33,672 nt of DNA from Methanobacteriota archaeon (GCA_002722735.1 PBMR01000015.1:1-33672); one strand, 5' to 3'; numbered from the stretch's first letter, positions 1-8,350 are shown. Notes: a model not told the origin generated them from the sequence alone. Numbers and translations: made by a program.

Positions 1-2722
1 GAATTCGCCACCATTCGTCCCCAGGTGAATTGAGAATACCAGCCTCGTCCACAATCTGTACATGGGATACGCTCAGTTTGACATCAACCTCGGAAGTTCC
101 TTCATTCCTCAGTTCGATTTGGAAGACCACCCAACTAGTAGTGCTTGGATCGAGATTCCTAGAACGTGCCTGTATGCTTTCATCGTAATCACCAGGAAGA
201 GAGCCGTTCTTCATCAGAGGAGTGGCCCTGACTCCAATCTGGGTGACTTGGAAAGTGAACTCGAATACATTGTTGTCTGTTCCGGTGGTTTCGTCATTGA
301 GCTCATCGACCTGAGACAAATAGTCTAGAGTGAGTCGCAATACGTGTTCCCCGGTCGTCGAGAACGAGTGGTAGAGGGAATGCGACTCGATGCCGCCCCC
401 TCCAAGGGAGGAGAACGAATCAGTCCTGATGACGTCATCCTCTGAAATATCCTCCAGCATGATTGAGTACTGGCCGGATTGAGCGGCGGCCTGGTTAGAC
501 CAAGCAAGTTGGATTGATACCGTCTCATCCTGCAAGGGGTTTTGGTCCATAGTGGAGATCGAATCTTGGAGAACAGTCAGATCAGCCTCCATCCTCTCCT
601 CAGCCATCGCACTGAACAGTAGAGAGAAGTCCTGAGAGAAGCCACCTGAGTGACCAATCTGAATGGTCCACATTCCTGCCTCTGCAGTCGGAAGGCTGAC
701 TCTCTCAAGATTATTCAGTTGGTCCCTATTTCCACCTGAAGAGCTTATGCCATCAACGAAGTTATTACCCCTGTATACGGTACCTTCGGGAGAGGTGATT
801 GTGAGATCCAGGTCGTTAATCAACCTGCTAGCATTCTGATCCGCAGTAGCAGAACCCTCGCGGTCGTTCCAAGCGAGGGTTGCATCGAATCCTACACCTT
901 CGAATAGCTCGAAGGTGTAGATGAAACTGTGTCCAGGGAGAAGGTCACGGTCATAGTCGAATAAGACGGAGAGGTTCTGGCCCCCCTTGGTGGGATAGAG
1001 GCTGTTCGTTAGGTTCAGTTGACCCCAGCCCTCCGAGGGGTTGGGAACGTCTGGCTCGCCGAGGTCTTCAGCACCATTAACCAGCAATGCTCGAATCAGG
1101 TCAGAGCGTGGCTCGGAAATCCCGGCGACTTCCCTCAGGTACTGCCTAGCCATGGCTGCAGCGCCGGCAACGACTGGGGTCGCCATAGAGCTTCCGTTCA
1201 GGGTCATGTAGAGTGGGGTCGAGCCGTCGTCATGGATAGTGGAGGAGCAGGGGCCGCCAGTGGCGAATGCAGCCTCCTGTGCCCTAGCGGAGCACAGCAT
1301 TACCCCCGGGGCGACCAAATCAGGCTTGATTCTACCATCGAGAGTTGGGCCAACGGACGAGGAGGCATGAACTGCACCCAATGTTTCTGAATCGTAGGCA
1401 CCAGTTGTAGTGGAGCCGACTGAGAGAACGTTCTTCGCAGTACTCGGTGGGTTTACGCCCATCTCGGCCATATCCCCTGCTGAGAAAAGCACCAGAAACT
1501 TTGGGTAATCGTAGGTGAATGAATCGGCGGATCGAGAATCCGAAGTATACTGGCCGACTAGATTCTCGGAACCCCAACTGTTGGTCTGAATCCTGGCATC
1601 GTTCTGCCATGAGTGCAGGAACATCTCGTAGAGCGAACCCCAGCGTGCTAGGAGTCCGGAGCTGTCGACCTCCAATTGGTAAAAGTGGAATGTTGCCTCG
1701 GGAACCATGCCAGTGGCAATAGAATCTCCCGATCCGTCTCCGAGAAGCGTTGCAGTAACGTGGGTTCCGTGTCCGCTATTAGTGTCCGCTCCCGAATTAT
1801 CGGGCCCAAAACGGTTGTAGATTGGATTTCTCAGTCTCCCTTCGAAGTCGCCGTGATCGGAGTCCAATCCAGTATCCGATATTCCGATAACCTCGCCGTC
1901 CCCTGTCAACAAGCCATCGGAAGTCGTGAGAGCTGCGTCCAATCCTCCGATTAGGCTGGCATTGGTATTGTGGATTGCCAGAGTTGGCCCGGGTTCAACC
2001 TTGATGATTCTCGGATCGATTGCTAGAGTGATGATAATTTTAGGATTAACAGACCTCAGTTGGCAGAGATAGGCATCACAAATGGTCGATGGATTTGTAG
2101 GACGTGATAGCGCTCCGAGGTCGGCAGATAGTTCGGCAATCTCGTGGGGCATTAGGTTTGACGATGGGATGAGGTCGAGGTCGACCTCGACGTCAACGAA
2201 ACCGAGCAAGGGGAGGAGTTCTGGTGAAATGGTCCACAGAGTAGGGAAATCCCCGGACCAACGAATCGCTGGAAGATGCTGCATCTGCCTAAGAGCCTCA
2301 TCCCTTCGAGTTTCGGGAAGGCTGACTACTAGGGCTTCGTCAGGGATTTGATCTATAATTGAAATTCCCAATGAGGACAATTGCTCGGTCAGGACTTCCA
2401 AGTCTGAACTAGAGGACTGGATGATGTAAATGCCCTCTAGAGTAGGGGATCCCAAACCTACTCTGGACCAAGGACCGAGGGGGACGGGATGGGTGGTGGG
2501 GTCGAAGGACCCGTATGGAGAGTGGATTAGCCCTGATGACTCCGAGAGATGGTAGGTAGAATGCATGGGGTTTGCCAGCATCCTCCAAACCCCTTGGGGG
2601 GCATATTGGTTGGAATGTAAGGAAGAATCCTCAGAATCGTCTATTTCCCACGAAATCGACTGAGCGTAGGGCGAGAGAAGGAGCAATGTGAGCACGGCTA
2701 ACAGTGACTTCGGGCCAGCCAT
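1..2722 (-). CDS. Secreted subtilisin-family (S8) serine protease, 3' end cut off by the window edge
   Basis: The frame is open from ATG 2722 to base 1, about 907 residues, with no stop, so the C-terminus lies outside the window. It begins with a signal peptide (MAGPKSLLAVLTLLLLSP). A long N-terminal region of about 270 residues follows and resembles an S8 propeptide. The catalytic domain has Asp283 (ISDTGLDSDHGDF), His318 (SGHGTHVTA) and Ser512 (NGSSMATPVVAGAAA). At the oxyanion position, where subtilases have Asn, the sequence reads SAGD (Asp417). After the catalytic domain comes a beta-sandwich of the type found in KP-43-like subtilases (roughly residues 575-710). Next is a region resembling CARDB adhesion domains (IELRNEGTSEVDVKLSVSH). 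Extracellular proteolysis is the likely role, in keeping with peptide-feeding marine archaea. The protease fold is certain; activity is less certain because of Asp417. Confidence 0.93.
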   Translation of the reverse strand, partial: MAGPKSLLAVLTLLLLSPYAQSISWEIDDSEDSSLHSNQYAPQGVWRMLANPMHSTYHLSESSGLIHSPYGSFDPTTHPVPLGPWSRVGLGSPTLEGIYIIQSSSSDLEVLTEQLSSLGISIIDQIPDEALVVSLPETRRDEALRQMQHLPAIRWSGDFPTLWTISPELLPLLGFVDVEVDLDLIPSSNLMPHEIAELSADLGALSRPTNPSTICDAYLCQLRSVNPKIIITLAIDPRIIKVEPGPTLAIHNTNASLIGGLDAALTTSDGLLTGDGEVIGISDTGLDSDHGDFEGRLRNPIYNRFGPDNSGADTNSGHGTHVTATLLGDGSGDSIATGMVPEATFHFYQLEVDSSGLLARWGSLYEMFLHSWQNDARIQTNSWGSENLVGQYTSDSRSADSFTYDYPKFLVLFSAGDMAEMGVNPPSTAKNVLSVGSTTTGAYDSETLGAVHASSSVGPTLDGRIKPDLVAPGVMLCSARAQEAAFATGGPCSSTIHDDGSTPLYMTLNGSSMATPVVAGAAAMARQYLREVAGISEPRSDLIRALLVNGAEDLGEPDVPNPSEGWGQLNLTNSLYPTKGGQNLSVLFDYDRDLLPGHSFIYTFELFEGVGFDATLAWNDREGSATADQNASRLINDLDLTITSPEGTVYRGNNFVDGISSSGGNRDQLNNLERVSLPTAEAGMWTIQIGHSGGFSQDFSLLFSAMAEERMEADLTVLQDSISTMDQNPLQDETVSIQLAWSNQAAAQSGQYSIMLEDISEDDVIRTDSFSSLGGGGIESHSLYHSFSTTGEHVLRLTLDYLSQVDELNDETTGTDNNVFEFTFQVTQIGVRATPLMKNGSLPGDYDESIQARSRNLDPSTTSWVVFQIELRNEGTSEVDVKLSVSHVQIVDEAGILNSPGDEWWRI

Positions 2723-2740
2723 TCAGATTTGCGACCCAAG

Positions 2741-2750
2741 TTTATCTTTT
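2741..2750 (-). promoter_or_regulatory. Candidate TATA box of the subtilase gene
   Basis: On the minus strand the sequence reads AAAAGATAAA, 19-28 bases before the ATG at 2722. That is where an archaeal TATA box sits if transcription begins at or next to the start codon, giving a leaderless mRNA. No Shine-Dalgarno-like sequence lies between it and the ATG, which agrees. A similar element (TGATAAATCA) precedes the giant secreted-protein gene at 26811-26820. Confidence 0.5.
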
Positions 2751-2788
2751 GACTATTGACTCTATACGAGCCGGTACGGCGTCGAGAA

Positions 2789-3829
2789 TTACAGGGAATA
2801 GTACCGAGAGATGGCAGCATCCGTCTTGGCTACCGATGAGCGCCAGTCCGATTCCACCCCCATCAAGGCTCGAATGCAGTCAATGTTCTCAGGAATCACA
2901 TCGCTCTCCTGGTGTATGGCCTGAAAGTAGTAGAGTCGGTCCCCAACTAGTTTGGCACCATCCTCCCACACGAATATCTCGTGCAGGTCCCCCCACTTCC
3001 TTCCAATGTCCCGGGCCATTTCCATGACCTCAGCTGTCGTAGTGAGGCGGTTACCCCCCCCATGCATGACCACAACCCGCGGCGTCCCCTTCCACAAATC
3101 GACAATAGACTCGGTCGTTAGGCCGTGGTTTTCAGGTAGATCGGCAACGATTGCGTGTACATGCATGATGGTTGTGGGGACAGCTACTGCAAGGCTGTTG
3201 ATGACAATCTCAGGCTTGACAGTCATGACATCCGGGCCGTGGTGACTAGGTACTTTGAGAACGGGTTTGATGGCATTGATGGGTCCCTTCTTTGAGTCAC
3301 CGGGATCCGCAGCTCGGCGAATCATCGTACATTCTACGTTCAAGGAACCGCAGTATTCGTACAGGGGCACCAACGTGCGTGCGAGGCCGGTGGTGTTGCA
3401 AGAGACCACTCGAGAGCCCTCGGCGTTGAGATTTTCGGTGTGGTTGGCCGAAGATGTGTAGGACAGGCCGGTCAGTTCGTGCTTTTCACCACCCTGGAAG
3501 ATGTATTTGACTCCGGCATCCTGATACTTTGACAGATTGTCCGAACCCACATTTCCTGGAGAGCAGTCGATTACGACATCGGCGATTGAAAGCAGATTCG
3601 AGAGGCCGCCGCAGCATTCGAAGTGAGATTCTGAGAATGATGAGATTCGCTTGGTTTCATCACTGGTACAGTAAAGGGGGAATTCCTTCTTGACGGCTAG
3701 ATTGCACCCGAAAGAGGGGGCGGTCTTTGTTACGCCCACCACTTCCATGTCATCCTGGGCATCCACAGCATCTGCAACCCTCTTTCCAATTGTCCCGTAG
3801 CCGTTAATTGCGACCTTGATGGCGTTCAC
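2789..3829 (-). CDS. gap: Type II glyceraldehyde-3-phosphate dehydrogenase, archaeal
   Basis: This enzyme catalyses NAD(P)-dependent oxidation of glyceraldehyde-3-phosphate to 1,3-bisphosphoglycerate in the cytoplasm, or the reverse in gluconeogenesis. The N-terminal Rossmann motif is INGYGTIGKRVADAV. The catalytic cysteine is in VVSCNTTGLARTL. With the GTG start at 3829 this is Cys144 and the protein is 346 residues, close to family values. The frame stays open upstream to a TTG at 3904, with an ATG at 3889. Those starts would add 20-25 residues (for example MFIGSLQTPAEYRK) that precede the normal N-terminus, so I prefer GTG 3829, although ATG 3889 is possible. The gene is divergent from the glutamate-synthase-like gene. 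The dyad-rich AT stretch around 3921-3945 probably holds both promoters. Confidence 0.95.
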   Translation of the reverse strand: MNAIKVAINGYGTIGKRVADAVDAQDDMEVVGVTKTAPSFGCNLAVKKEFPLYCTSDETKRISSFSESHFECCGGLSNLLSIADVVIDCSPGNVGSDNLSKYQDAGVKYIFQGGEKHELTGLSYTSSANHTENLNAEGSRVVSCNTTGLARTLVPLYEYCGSLNVECTMIRRAADPGDSKKGPINAIKPVLKVPSHHGPDVMTVKPEIVINSLAVAVPTTIMHVHAIVADLPENHGLTTESIVDLWKGTPRVVVMHGGGNRLTTTAEVMEMARDIGRKWGDLHEIFVWEDGAKLVGDRLYYFQAIHQESDVIPENIDCIRALMGVESDWRSSVAKTDAAISRYYSL

Positions 3830-3920
3830 AGAAGTCCCTCGAAACCGTTTCCGGTATTCCGCCGGCGTTTGAAGGCTGCCTATGAACATAACGTAACTCG
3901 GCAAGAGTCAATAACAAGAC

Positions 3921-3930
3921 GCCGTATATC
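3921..3930 (-). promoter_or_regulatory. Possible TATA element between gap and the divergent gene
   Basis: The minus strand reads GATATACGGC, 32-41 bases before the ATG at 3889 and about 95 bases before the preferred GTG at 3829. On the plus strand the same bases give GTATATC, about 55 bases before the ATG at 3985. It is the only TATA-like sequence in the 155-base divergent gap apart from a weaker CGATATGG at 3941. Assignment to either gene is uncertain. Confidence 0.3.
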
Positions 3931-3984
3931 GTCGATGTCACGATATGGTTGAGGTGTCTGGGTTCTCATAGGGGTGTGGAGGAA

Positions 3985-5529
3985 ATGAGAGAAATCACTG
4001 CCAAGAGCGTGAAGCTCAATCGTGACCTCGATAGGTACGTCGAGAAGGGACTTGAAGAAGACCGCCCAGTGAAAATTGGATGGGGGAAGGCAGGGGACGA
4101 GCGCCCGAAGGAAGGGGAAATCGGTGTTATCACATATCTTCCCGAAGGTGCCAGAGTCCTTTGCTTGGGTACGCTCGGCGAGCTTGCGGGTGGGATTAAC
4201 CTAGGTGGAGCCTTCACCCTGAGGGGCTCGGCATCGTCAATGCTCGGGGCTTACCACGTTGCGGGTAGAACCTTGGTGGAGAAGGACGCGGGTGACAAGG
4301 TCGGACTTCGAATGAGAGGGGGAGAAATCACGATTCAGGGTTCCATTGGGAATGAGGGAGGAGCTGGGATGACAGGTGGTACGATAGTCGTTCAAGGGCA
4401 CGCAGGAAGCAGACTTGGTGCGGGAATGTCTGAAGGAGTCATTTTGGTTATGGGTTCCGTTGGCACGGAACCGGGAATTGGAATGAGTGGTGGCAGGATA
4501 ATCGTCTCAGGGAGTTGTCCCCCTCCGGGCCAAGGAGTAATCATGCGATCAATAGACGATGGCGAGATTTCTGAGTTCTCACGCCTTCTCGGCCCCCTCG
4601 ACCTGTCCTTGAACCAGGATGCCTTGATTCTGGAGCCGGCAAATAACCTCGCAGGACCCGATGTTGCTCCGGAGTCCTTCGTTACGGAGGGCTTTGAGAG
4701 AATCACCCTCACTCCTTCAAATGAAGATCGCTTATCCAATCATGTTCCTTTGGATCACTATACTCTGATTCTTCCAACTGGTGCGGATTCTGAAGGAGTC
4801 CTCTTCCCAATACCATGGCTGGTTCAGTGTGAAACCGCCTCAGGGTGGAAGGGTGGAATGTCTGACAAGCAACCAGCACTAGTTCGATCGGCCCCTCGGG
4901 CAACTGATTTCCTTCTCGTGGGGGGGGAGAATTTGGCTGACTCCATTTCGGTTGTCGGGAAATGCGCAGGCATAGTCCTGGACCTCTGCGACTTCCCGGG
5001 TTTGAACGACGCAGAGATTGAGGCCCTGATTGTTTCAATGCATAGCAGGATGTTTGAGGACTCCCTAATTCTGTTGAGGGGGCATGTCGATCGGGTAGAG
5101 CATCTATTCAGACTCGTGGTTGAATTGGATCTCGACGGTGCGATTGTAGATGGGGCTTCCCCTGGTGGGGCCAGATTGGCTTCGGCCCTTCCGAAGATCG
5201 GCCTAGCCTCCAGAGCCATGGGCCTGACCGAGTACGGTAAGTACGTGGTGATGGAATTCGATGATGTGCCTAGTGCTGAAGACTTGCTGATCGCCATCGC
5301 AGCCGGTTGCCATTTGGTCGTTGCACCGTTGTTGGACAAGGATGTAGAAGGCTATCTGACCTCGATTGGGAGTGACTTGAAAGGCTGGATGCGCGAACTA
5401 GGGATAGACGGACTTGAGAGGATTGGCAGAAGAAATCTCAGGGCCGTGGACTATGATACGGCCGCAATTTCTGGGCTACGTCTGGCCGGGTACGATAGAC
5501 CGCTACCGATGTGGCTCGAACTGAGGTGA
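3985..5529 (+). CDS. Glutamate-synthase-like protein: GXGXG domain followed by a degenerate FMN-barrel-like domain
   Basis: The N-terminal half (about residues 40-185) carries repeating Gly-rich turns such as GSIGNEGGAGMTGG, GHAGSRLGAGMSEG and GSVGTEPGIGMSGG at about 20-residue spacing. This is the right-handed GXGXG beta-helix of the GltB C-terminus, also found in FmdC/FwdC. The C-terminal half (about residues 290-514) resembles the end of the glutamate synthase FMN barrel: DGAIVDGASPGGA, IAAGCHLVVAPL and RNLRAVDYDTAAISGLRLAGY. The order is the reverse of canonical GltB, and I see no CX5CX4C iron-sulfur ligands and no glutaminase domain. It may be a scaffold or glutamate-synthase-like partner rather than a complete enzyme. 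I chose ATG 3985, which has GGAGG just upstream (3978-3982). The frame extends upstream to TTG 3949. The gene abuts pheT, so the two are probably co-transcribed. Confidence 0.75.
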   Translation: MREITAKSVKLNRDLDRYVEKGLEEDRPVKIGWGKAGDERPKEGEIGVITYLPEGARVLCLGTLGELAGGINLGGAFTLRGSASSMLGAYHVAGRTLVEKDAGDKVGLRMRGGEITIQGSIGNEGGAGMTGGTIVVQGHAGSRLGAGMSEGVILVMGSVGTEPGIGMSGGRIIVSGSCPPPGQGVIMRSIDDGEISEFSRLLGPLDLSLNQDALILEPANNLAGPDVAPESFVTEGFERITLTPSNEDRLSNHVPLDHYTLILPTGADSEGVLFPIPWLVQCETASGWKGGMSDKQPALVRSAPRATDFLLVGGENLADSISVVGKCAGIVLDLCDFPGLNDAEIEALIVSMHSRMFEDSLILLRGHVDRVEHLFRLVVELDLDGAIVDGASPGGARLASALPKIGLASRAMGLTEYGKYVVMEFDDVPSAEDLLIAIAAGCHLVVAPLLDKDVEGYLTSIGSDLKGWMRELGIDGLERIGRRNLRAVDYDTAAISGLRLAGYDRPLPMWLELR

Positions 5530-5530
5530 T
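5523..5530 (+). promoter_or_regulatory. Shine-Dalgarno sequence for pheT overlapping the upstream stop codon
   Basis: GAGGTGAT matches the anti-Shine-Dalgarno end of 16S rRNA closely. It spans the TGA stop of the upstream gene (5527-5529) and lies directly before the TTG codons at 5531 and 5534. The arrangement indicates translational coupling. The tight spacing slightly favours TTG 5534 over 5531. Confidence 0.6.
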
Positions 5531-7288
5531 TTGTTGCCTACCCTAGAACTCCAACATTCAATCCTCAGGTACATCCAGAACCTGAATGAAACTCAGCACA
5601 ATCCCGAGGATTGGTCGGATTGGTTGCCCAAGATTGGCTGTCCGGTGGATAGCAACGACGAGGCAGTGGTGGAGTTGGAGGTATTTCCCGATCGTCCTGA
5701 CCTACTGAGTCACGAGACGCTTGCCAAGGCCTCTCGTTCATTCCTTGCTATGGGGGATGGTAACGTTGCGATGGAGGTGCTTGAAGGGAACATCAAAATG
5801 GATGTTGATCCGTCTTTGCGGAAAGTCAGACCAGTCATCATGGCAGCAGTGGTTAGGGAGGTTGACACCGGCTCCAATGTCGAGGAAAAGAATGATTTCA
5901 TCCAATCCCTGATGGATCATCAGGAGAAGTTACACCTGACCCTCGGTAGAAAGAGGAAGTTCTCCTCAATCGGCGTTCATGACCTCTCATCCTTGAGCCC
6001 CCCCTTCCGCGTAATCACCGTTTCCCCATCATACTCCTTCGTACCCCTTGCAGAGACTGAGAGGATGAGCATTGACCAAATTCTGGATAGTCATCCCAAA
6101 GGGGCCGAATATGCCCACCTGATGAGTGAACTGGACCGATTTCCGGTAATTCTGGACTCGAATGATGATCTGCTCTCGTTTCCTCCGATCATCAACGGAG
6201 ACCACACTACGGTGAACGAGAAGACTACTGACTTCTTCATCGATGTCACTGGCTGGGATGAGCGGGCTTGCGAGGCTTGCTTGCTCTTGATCTGCCTCTC
6301 GTTGGCAGAACGAGGGGGCATCGTCGAGAGTGTGCGTGTGACGGGTTGCGATGGAAGCTCAATAAACACACCTCGGGGGGACGAGCGTCAGCACAGGGTA
6401 CCAGACCGTCTGATTCGGAGGATACTAGGCCTAGAAATGTCAACAGAGGACCTTTCCAATGCACTCGTGCGGATGGGGGGTCGGCTGGATGAGAGTAGGA
6501 CTGTGACTGACGGGCCCAACAAATCCGAGAGATGGGGCGACTGTGCCGCAGGTGAGCAGGAGCACATAATTTCAATGCCTAGATGGAGGAGTGACATAAT
6601 GCATCCCATTGACATCGTCGAGGACATTGCGATAGGCTACGGCTACGAAAACCTCCCCAAGGAAATGTCCTCTGTTCACATTGATGCAGTGCCCCTACGG
6701 TCGTCCAACTTGAAACGCAGGTTCGGCGAGAGTATGCGAGCTTGCGGATTGCAAGAGGTTCAGAGTCTGACGCTGTCTAATGAAGCGGACCAGTTCGAGT
6801 TCACGCGGTGGCCATCAGGAGGGTCCAGGACAACCATTGCTAATCCAATCACATCCGAGCACACTCTGCTTCGACAGTACATCCTCCCATCGCTGCTCAG
6901 ATTGCTGGCGGCTAACCGGCATCATGAGCTTCCACAGCGTGTTTACGAACTCGGTTCGGTTGTTCGTGACACCCGGAACCGGGAAAGAGGTGCTTGGGCA
7001 TGTGCCGAGACAGGAAGTGGATTCTCCACCGCCAAAGGGATGGTTCAGGGCTTGCTTAGGGACTTAGGTGCGCCGCTCGATGAAGTCGGCTTCGTCGCTA
7101 CGGCCCCCAATATGGGGCCGTGGATAGCTGGGAGGGGGGCCTCTGTGTCTGTACGAGGCCAAGCAGTGGGCGAGTTTGGCGAGATTGACCCGTTGGTAAG
7201 CAGTGCATTCGGCCTCAAATCGCCGATTCACGCCGGTGAGTTCGATTTATTGGCACTAGCTGAGCTGATTCCGGATCCCGTGATTTGA
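5531..7288 (+). CDS. pheT: Phenylalanine--tRNA ligase beta subunit, archaeal type
   Basis: This is the beta subunit of the (alpha-beta)2 PheRS that charges tRNA-Phe in the cytoplasm. At 585 residues it has the shorter archaeal/eukaryal architecture, without the bacterial N-terminal tRNA-binding (EMAP-like) domain. Recognisable blocks are VELEVFPDRPDLLS near the N-terminus, the B3/B4 editing region with SIGVHDLSSLSPPF and FPPIINGDHTTVNEKTTDFFIDVTGWD, the B5 region with RRILGLEMSTEDLSNALVRMGG, and WRSDIMHPIDIVEDIAIGYGYENLP. The C-terminal catalytic-like module has LTLSNEADQ, IANPITSEHTLLRQYILPSLLRLLAANRH and the closing GEFGEIDP segment. The start is TTG 5531 or TTG 5534. pheS is not in the window. 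The gene is convergent with the small gene at 7292-7516, three bases away. Confidence 0.95.
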   Translation: MLPTLELQHSILRYIQNLNETQHNPEDWSDWLPKIGCPVDSNDEAVVELEVFPDRPDLLSHETLAKASRSFLAMGDGNVAMEVLEGNIKMDVDPSLRKVRPVIMAAVVREVDTGSNVEEKNDFIQSLMDHQEKLHLTLGRKRKFSSIGVHDLSSLSPPFRVITVSPSYSFVPLAETERMSIDQILDSHPKGAEYAHLMSELDRFPVILDSNDDLLSFPPIINGDHTTVNEKTTDFFIDVTGWDERACEACLLLICLSLAERGGIVESVRVTGCDGSSINTPRGDERQHRVPDRLIRRILGLEMSTEDLSNALVRMGGRLDESRTVTDGPNKSERWGDCAAGEQEHIISMPRWRSDIMHPIDIVEDIAIGYGYENLPKEMSSVHIDAVPLRSSNLKRRFGESMRACGLQEVQSLTLSNEADQFEFTRWPSGGSRTTIANPITSEHTLLRQYILPSLLRLLAANRHHELPQRVYELGSVVRDTRNRERGAWACAETGSGFSTAKGMVQGLLRDLGAPLDEVGFVATAPNMGPWIAGRGASVSVRGQAVGEFGEIDPLVSSAFGLKSPIHAGEFDLLALAELIPDPVI

Positions 7289-7291
7289 AGG

Positions 7292-7516
7292 CTAATCCTC
7301 CTTCGAGAGCAGCTTCATCGCATCTAAGAACTTACTAGTTTTCAGATGAGTCTCTGCCTCTATCCTGGCATTCTCCTTGTCTGTTTTGCGTTCGTACTCG
7401 ACAACATTGGAAACGTACTTCTGCCTAGAAAGACGAGATTTGGTGGGCTTCTTCTTGAACGGCCAAGGTGGGGTCACAGACCTCGAGCAAGGACGGCAAA
7501 CATCAGCATTTCGCAA
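7292..7516 (-). CDS. Small basic protein with one CxxC pair
   Basis: A 74-residue frame with a TTG start at 7516, the only usable start in a frame closed upstream by TGA at 7541-7543. The N-terminus has CRPC (VCRPCSRSV), followed by a very basic stretch (FKKKPTKSRLSRQKY). The C-terminal half is charged and probably helical (EYERKTDKENARIEAETHLKTSKFLDAMKLL). The composition is that of a small nucleic-acid- or ribosome-associated protein, but I do not recognise a family. It fills the gap between pheT and rnhB, convergent with the former and divergent from the latter. The non-ATG start and short length leave real doubt. Confidence 0.5.
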   Translation of the reverse strand: MRNADVCRPCSRSVTPPWPFKKKPTKSRLSRQKYVSNVVEYERKTDKENARIEAETHLKTSKFLDAMKLLSKED

Positions 7517-7525
7517 TAATGCTTC

Positions 7526-7543
7526 TGAAAACAGTAGTTTTCA
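7526..7543. promoter_or_regulatory. 7-bp inverted repeat in the divergent gap before rnhB
   Basis: TGAAAAC-AGTA-GTTTTCA forms a perfect 7-bp dyad around a 4-base centre. It lies in the 52-base gap between the divergent small CxxC gene and rnhB. It is placed where a regulator or the basal transcription factors would act on both genes. A short hairpin in either transcript is the alternative. No other support. Confidence 0.35.
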
Positions 7544-7568
7544 TTAGAATAATGTCAATTTCAAGATT

Positions 7569-8309
7569 ATGCGGGGACGAGACATCGGGGTCGATGAAGC
7601 CGGAAGGGGGTCGGTAATTGGCCCCCTAGTTGTGTGCGCCATCGCGGTGCCTGAGGAAGATCGGGGAATCCTAGTCGACATTGGGGCTGATGACTCCAAG
7701 AAACTCAGCAAGAAGAAGCGTGGAGCGGTGGTTTCAGAAATCGATAAGCTCTCAGACTCAAGAGGCTGGGGCGTGGGAGAAATCGTATGCAGCCCCTCCA
7801 GAATCGACCTAGGAATGATGACTGGAAACTTGAACTCACTTGAGGTCGAATTGTTTGCTGAGGCAATAAACGCAGCGATGGAACCTAACGGAAATTGTAG
7901 GATTATACTTGATGCGTGCGACGTCAATGCCCCTAGGTTCGGGGAGAACGTTGGGTCTGGGCTCGGAGAAAGGTGGGGGGGTTGCAGAATTCTCTCTGAA
8001 CATGGAATGGATGGTAAAGACGTCGTCGTAGGGGCTGCCAGCACAATTGCAAAATTCAGACGTGATGCCGAAGTAGCTAAATTGACGAGCGACATTGGAA
8101 TTGAATTAGGGTCAGGATATCCCTCGGACCCCGTGACTAGGGACGCTGTACGAGAGCTCTCTACAGGGCGACTCCCACACGAGTGCCTACGCTGGAGTTG
8201 GGCGACGGTTTCCGACATATGGACAGAGACGCACCGGCGCCCCGTGCCCACAAGAGACGCCGGTGCGACGCACCCGGTACAAACGCCCTTAGAGGATTGG
8301 AATCAGTAA
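7569..8309 (+). CDS. rnhB: Ribonuclease HII
   Basis: This enzyme cleaves the RNA strand of RNA/DNA hybrids and removes single ribonucleotides misincorporated in DNA. The four metal-binding acidic residues are visible: Asp9 and Glu10 in GVDEAGRGSVIGPLVV, Asp115 in ILDACDVNAPRF, and Asp148 in EHGMDGKDVVVGAASTIAK. The substrate-contacting SGYPSDPVT motif follows. At 246 residues it is somewhat longer than most archaeal homologues. The excess is a polar C-terminal tail after WSWATVSDIW, ending LEDWNQ. ATG 7569 is the first start and sits just before the family's conserved N-terminus. It is followed 41 bases later by gltX on the same strand. Confidence 0.95.
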   Translation: MRGRDIGVDEAGRGSVIGPLVVCAIAVPEEDRGILVDIGADDSKKLSKKKRGAVVSEIDKLSDSRGWGVGEIVCSPSRIDLGMMTGNLNSLEVELFAEAINAAMEPNGNCRIILDACDVNAPRFGENVGSGLGERWGGCRILSEHGMDGKDVVVGAASTIAKFRRDAEVAKLTSDIGIELGSGYPSDPVTRDAVRELSTGRLPHECLRWSWATVSDIWTETHRRPVPTRDAGATHPVQTPLEDWNQ

Positions 8310-8350
8310 GAACGGTGAAATGCCACCTTTGCTCGGTCAAATCGATTAGC

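Noticed and set aside
1332-1610. Short minus-strand open frame inside the subtilase region, which could suggest a broken protease gene
   Set aside because: It is in a different frame. The true subtilase frame is uninterrupted from 2722 to base 1, so the protease is intact within the window.
3949-3984. TTG 3949 as the start of the glutamate-synthase-like protein
   Set aside because: It adds 12 residues without family support, while ATG 3985 has a GGAGG sequence just before it.
4824-5339. 171-residue minus-strand open frame opposite the glutamate-synthase-like gene
   Set aside because: A shadow of the plus-strand gene; composition is Ser/Pro/Thr-rich and no motif is seen.
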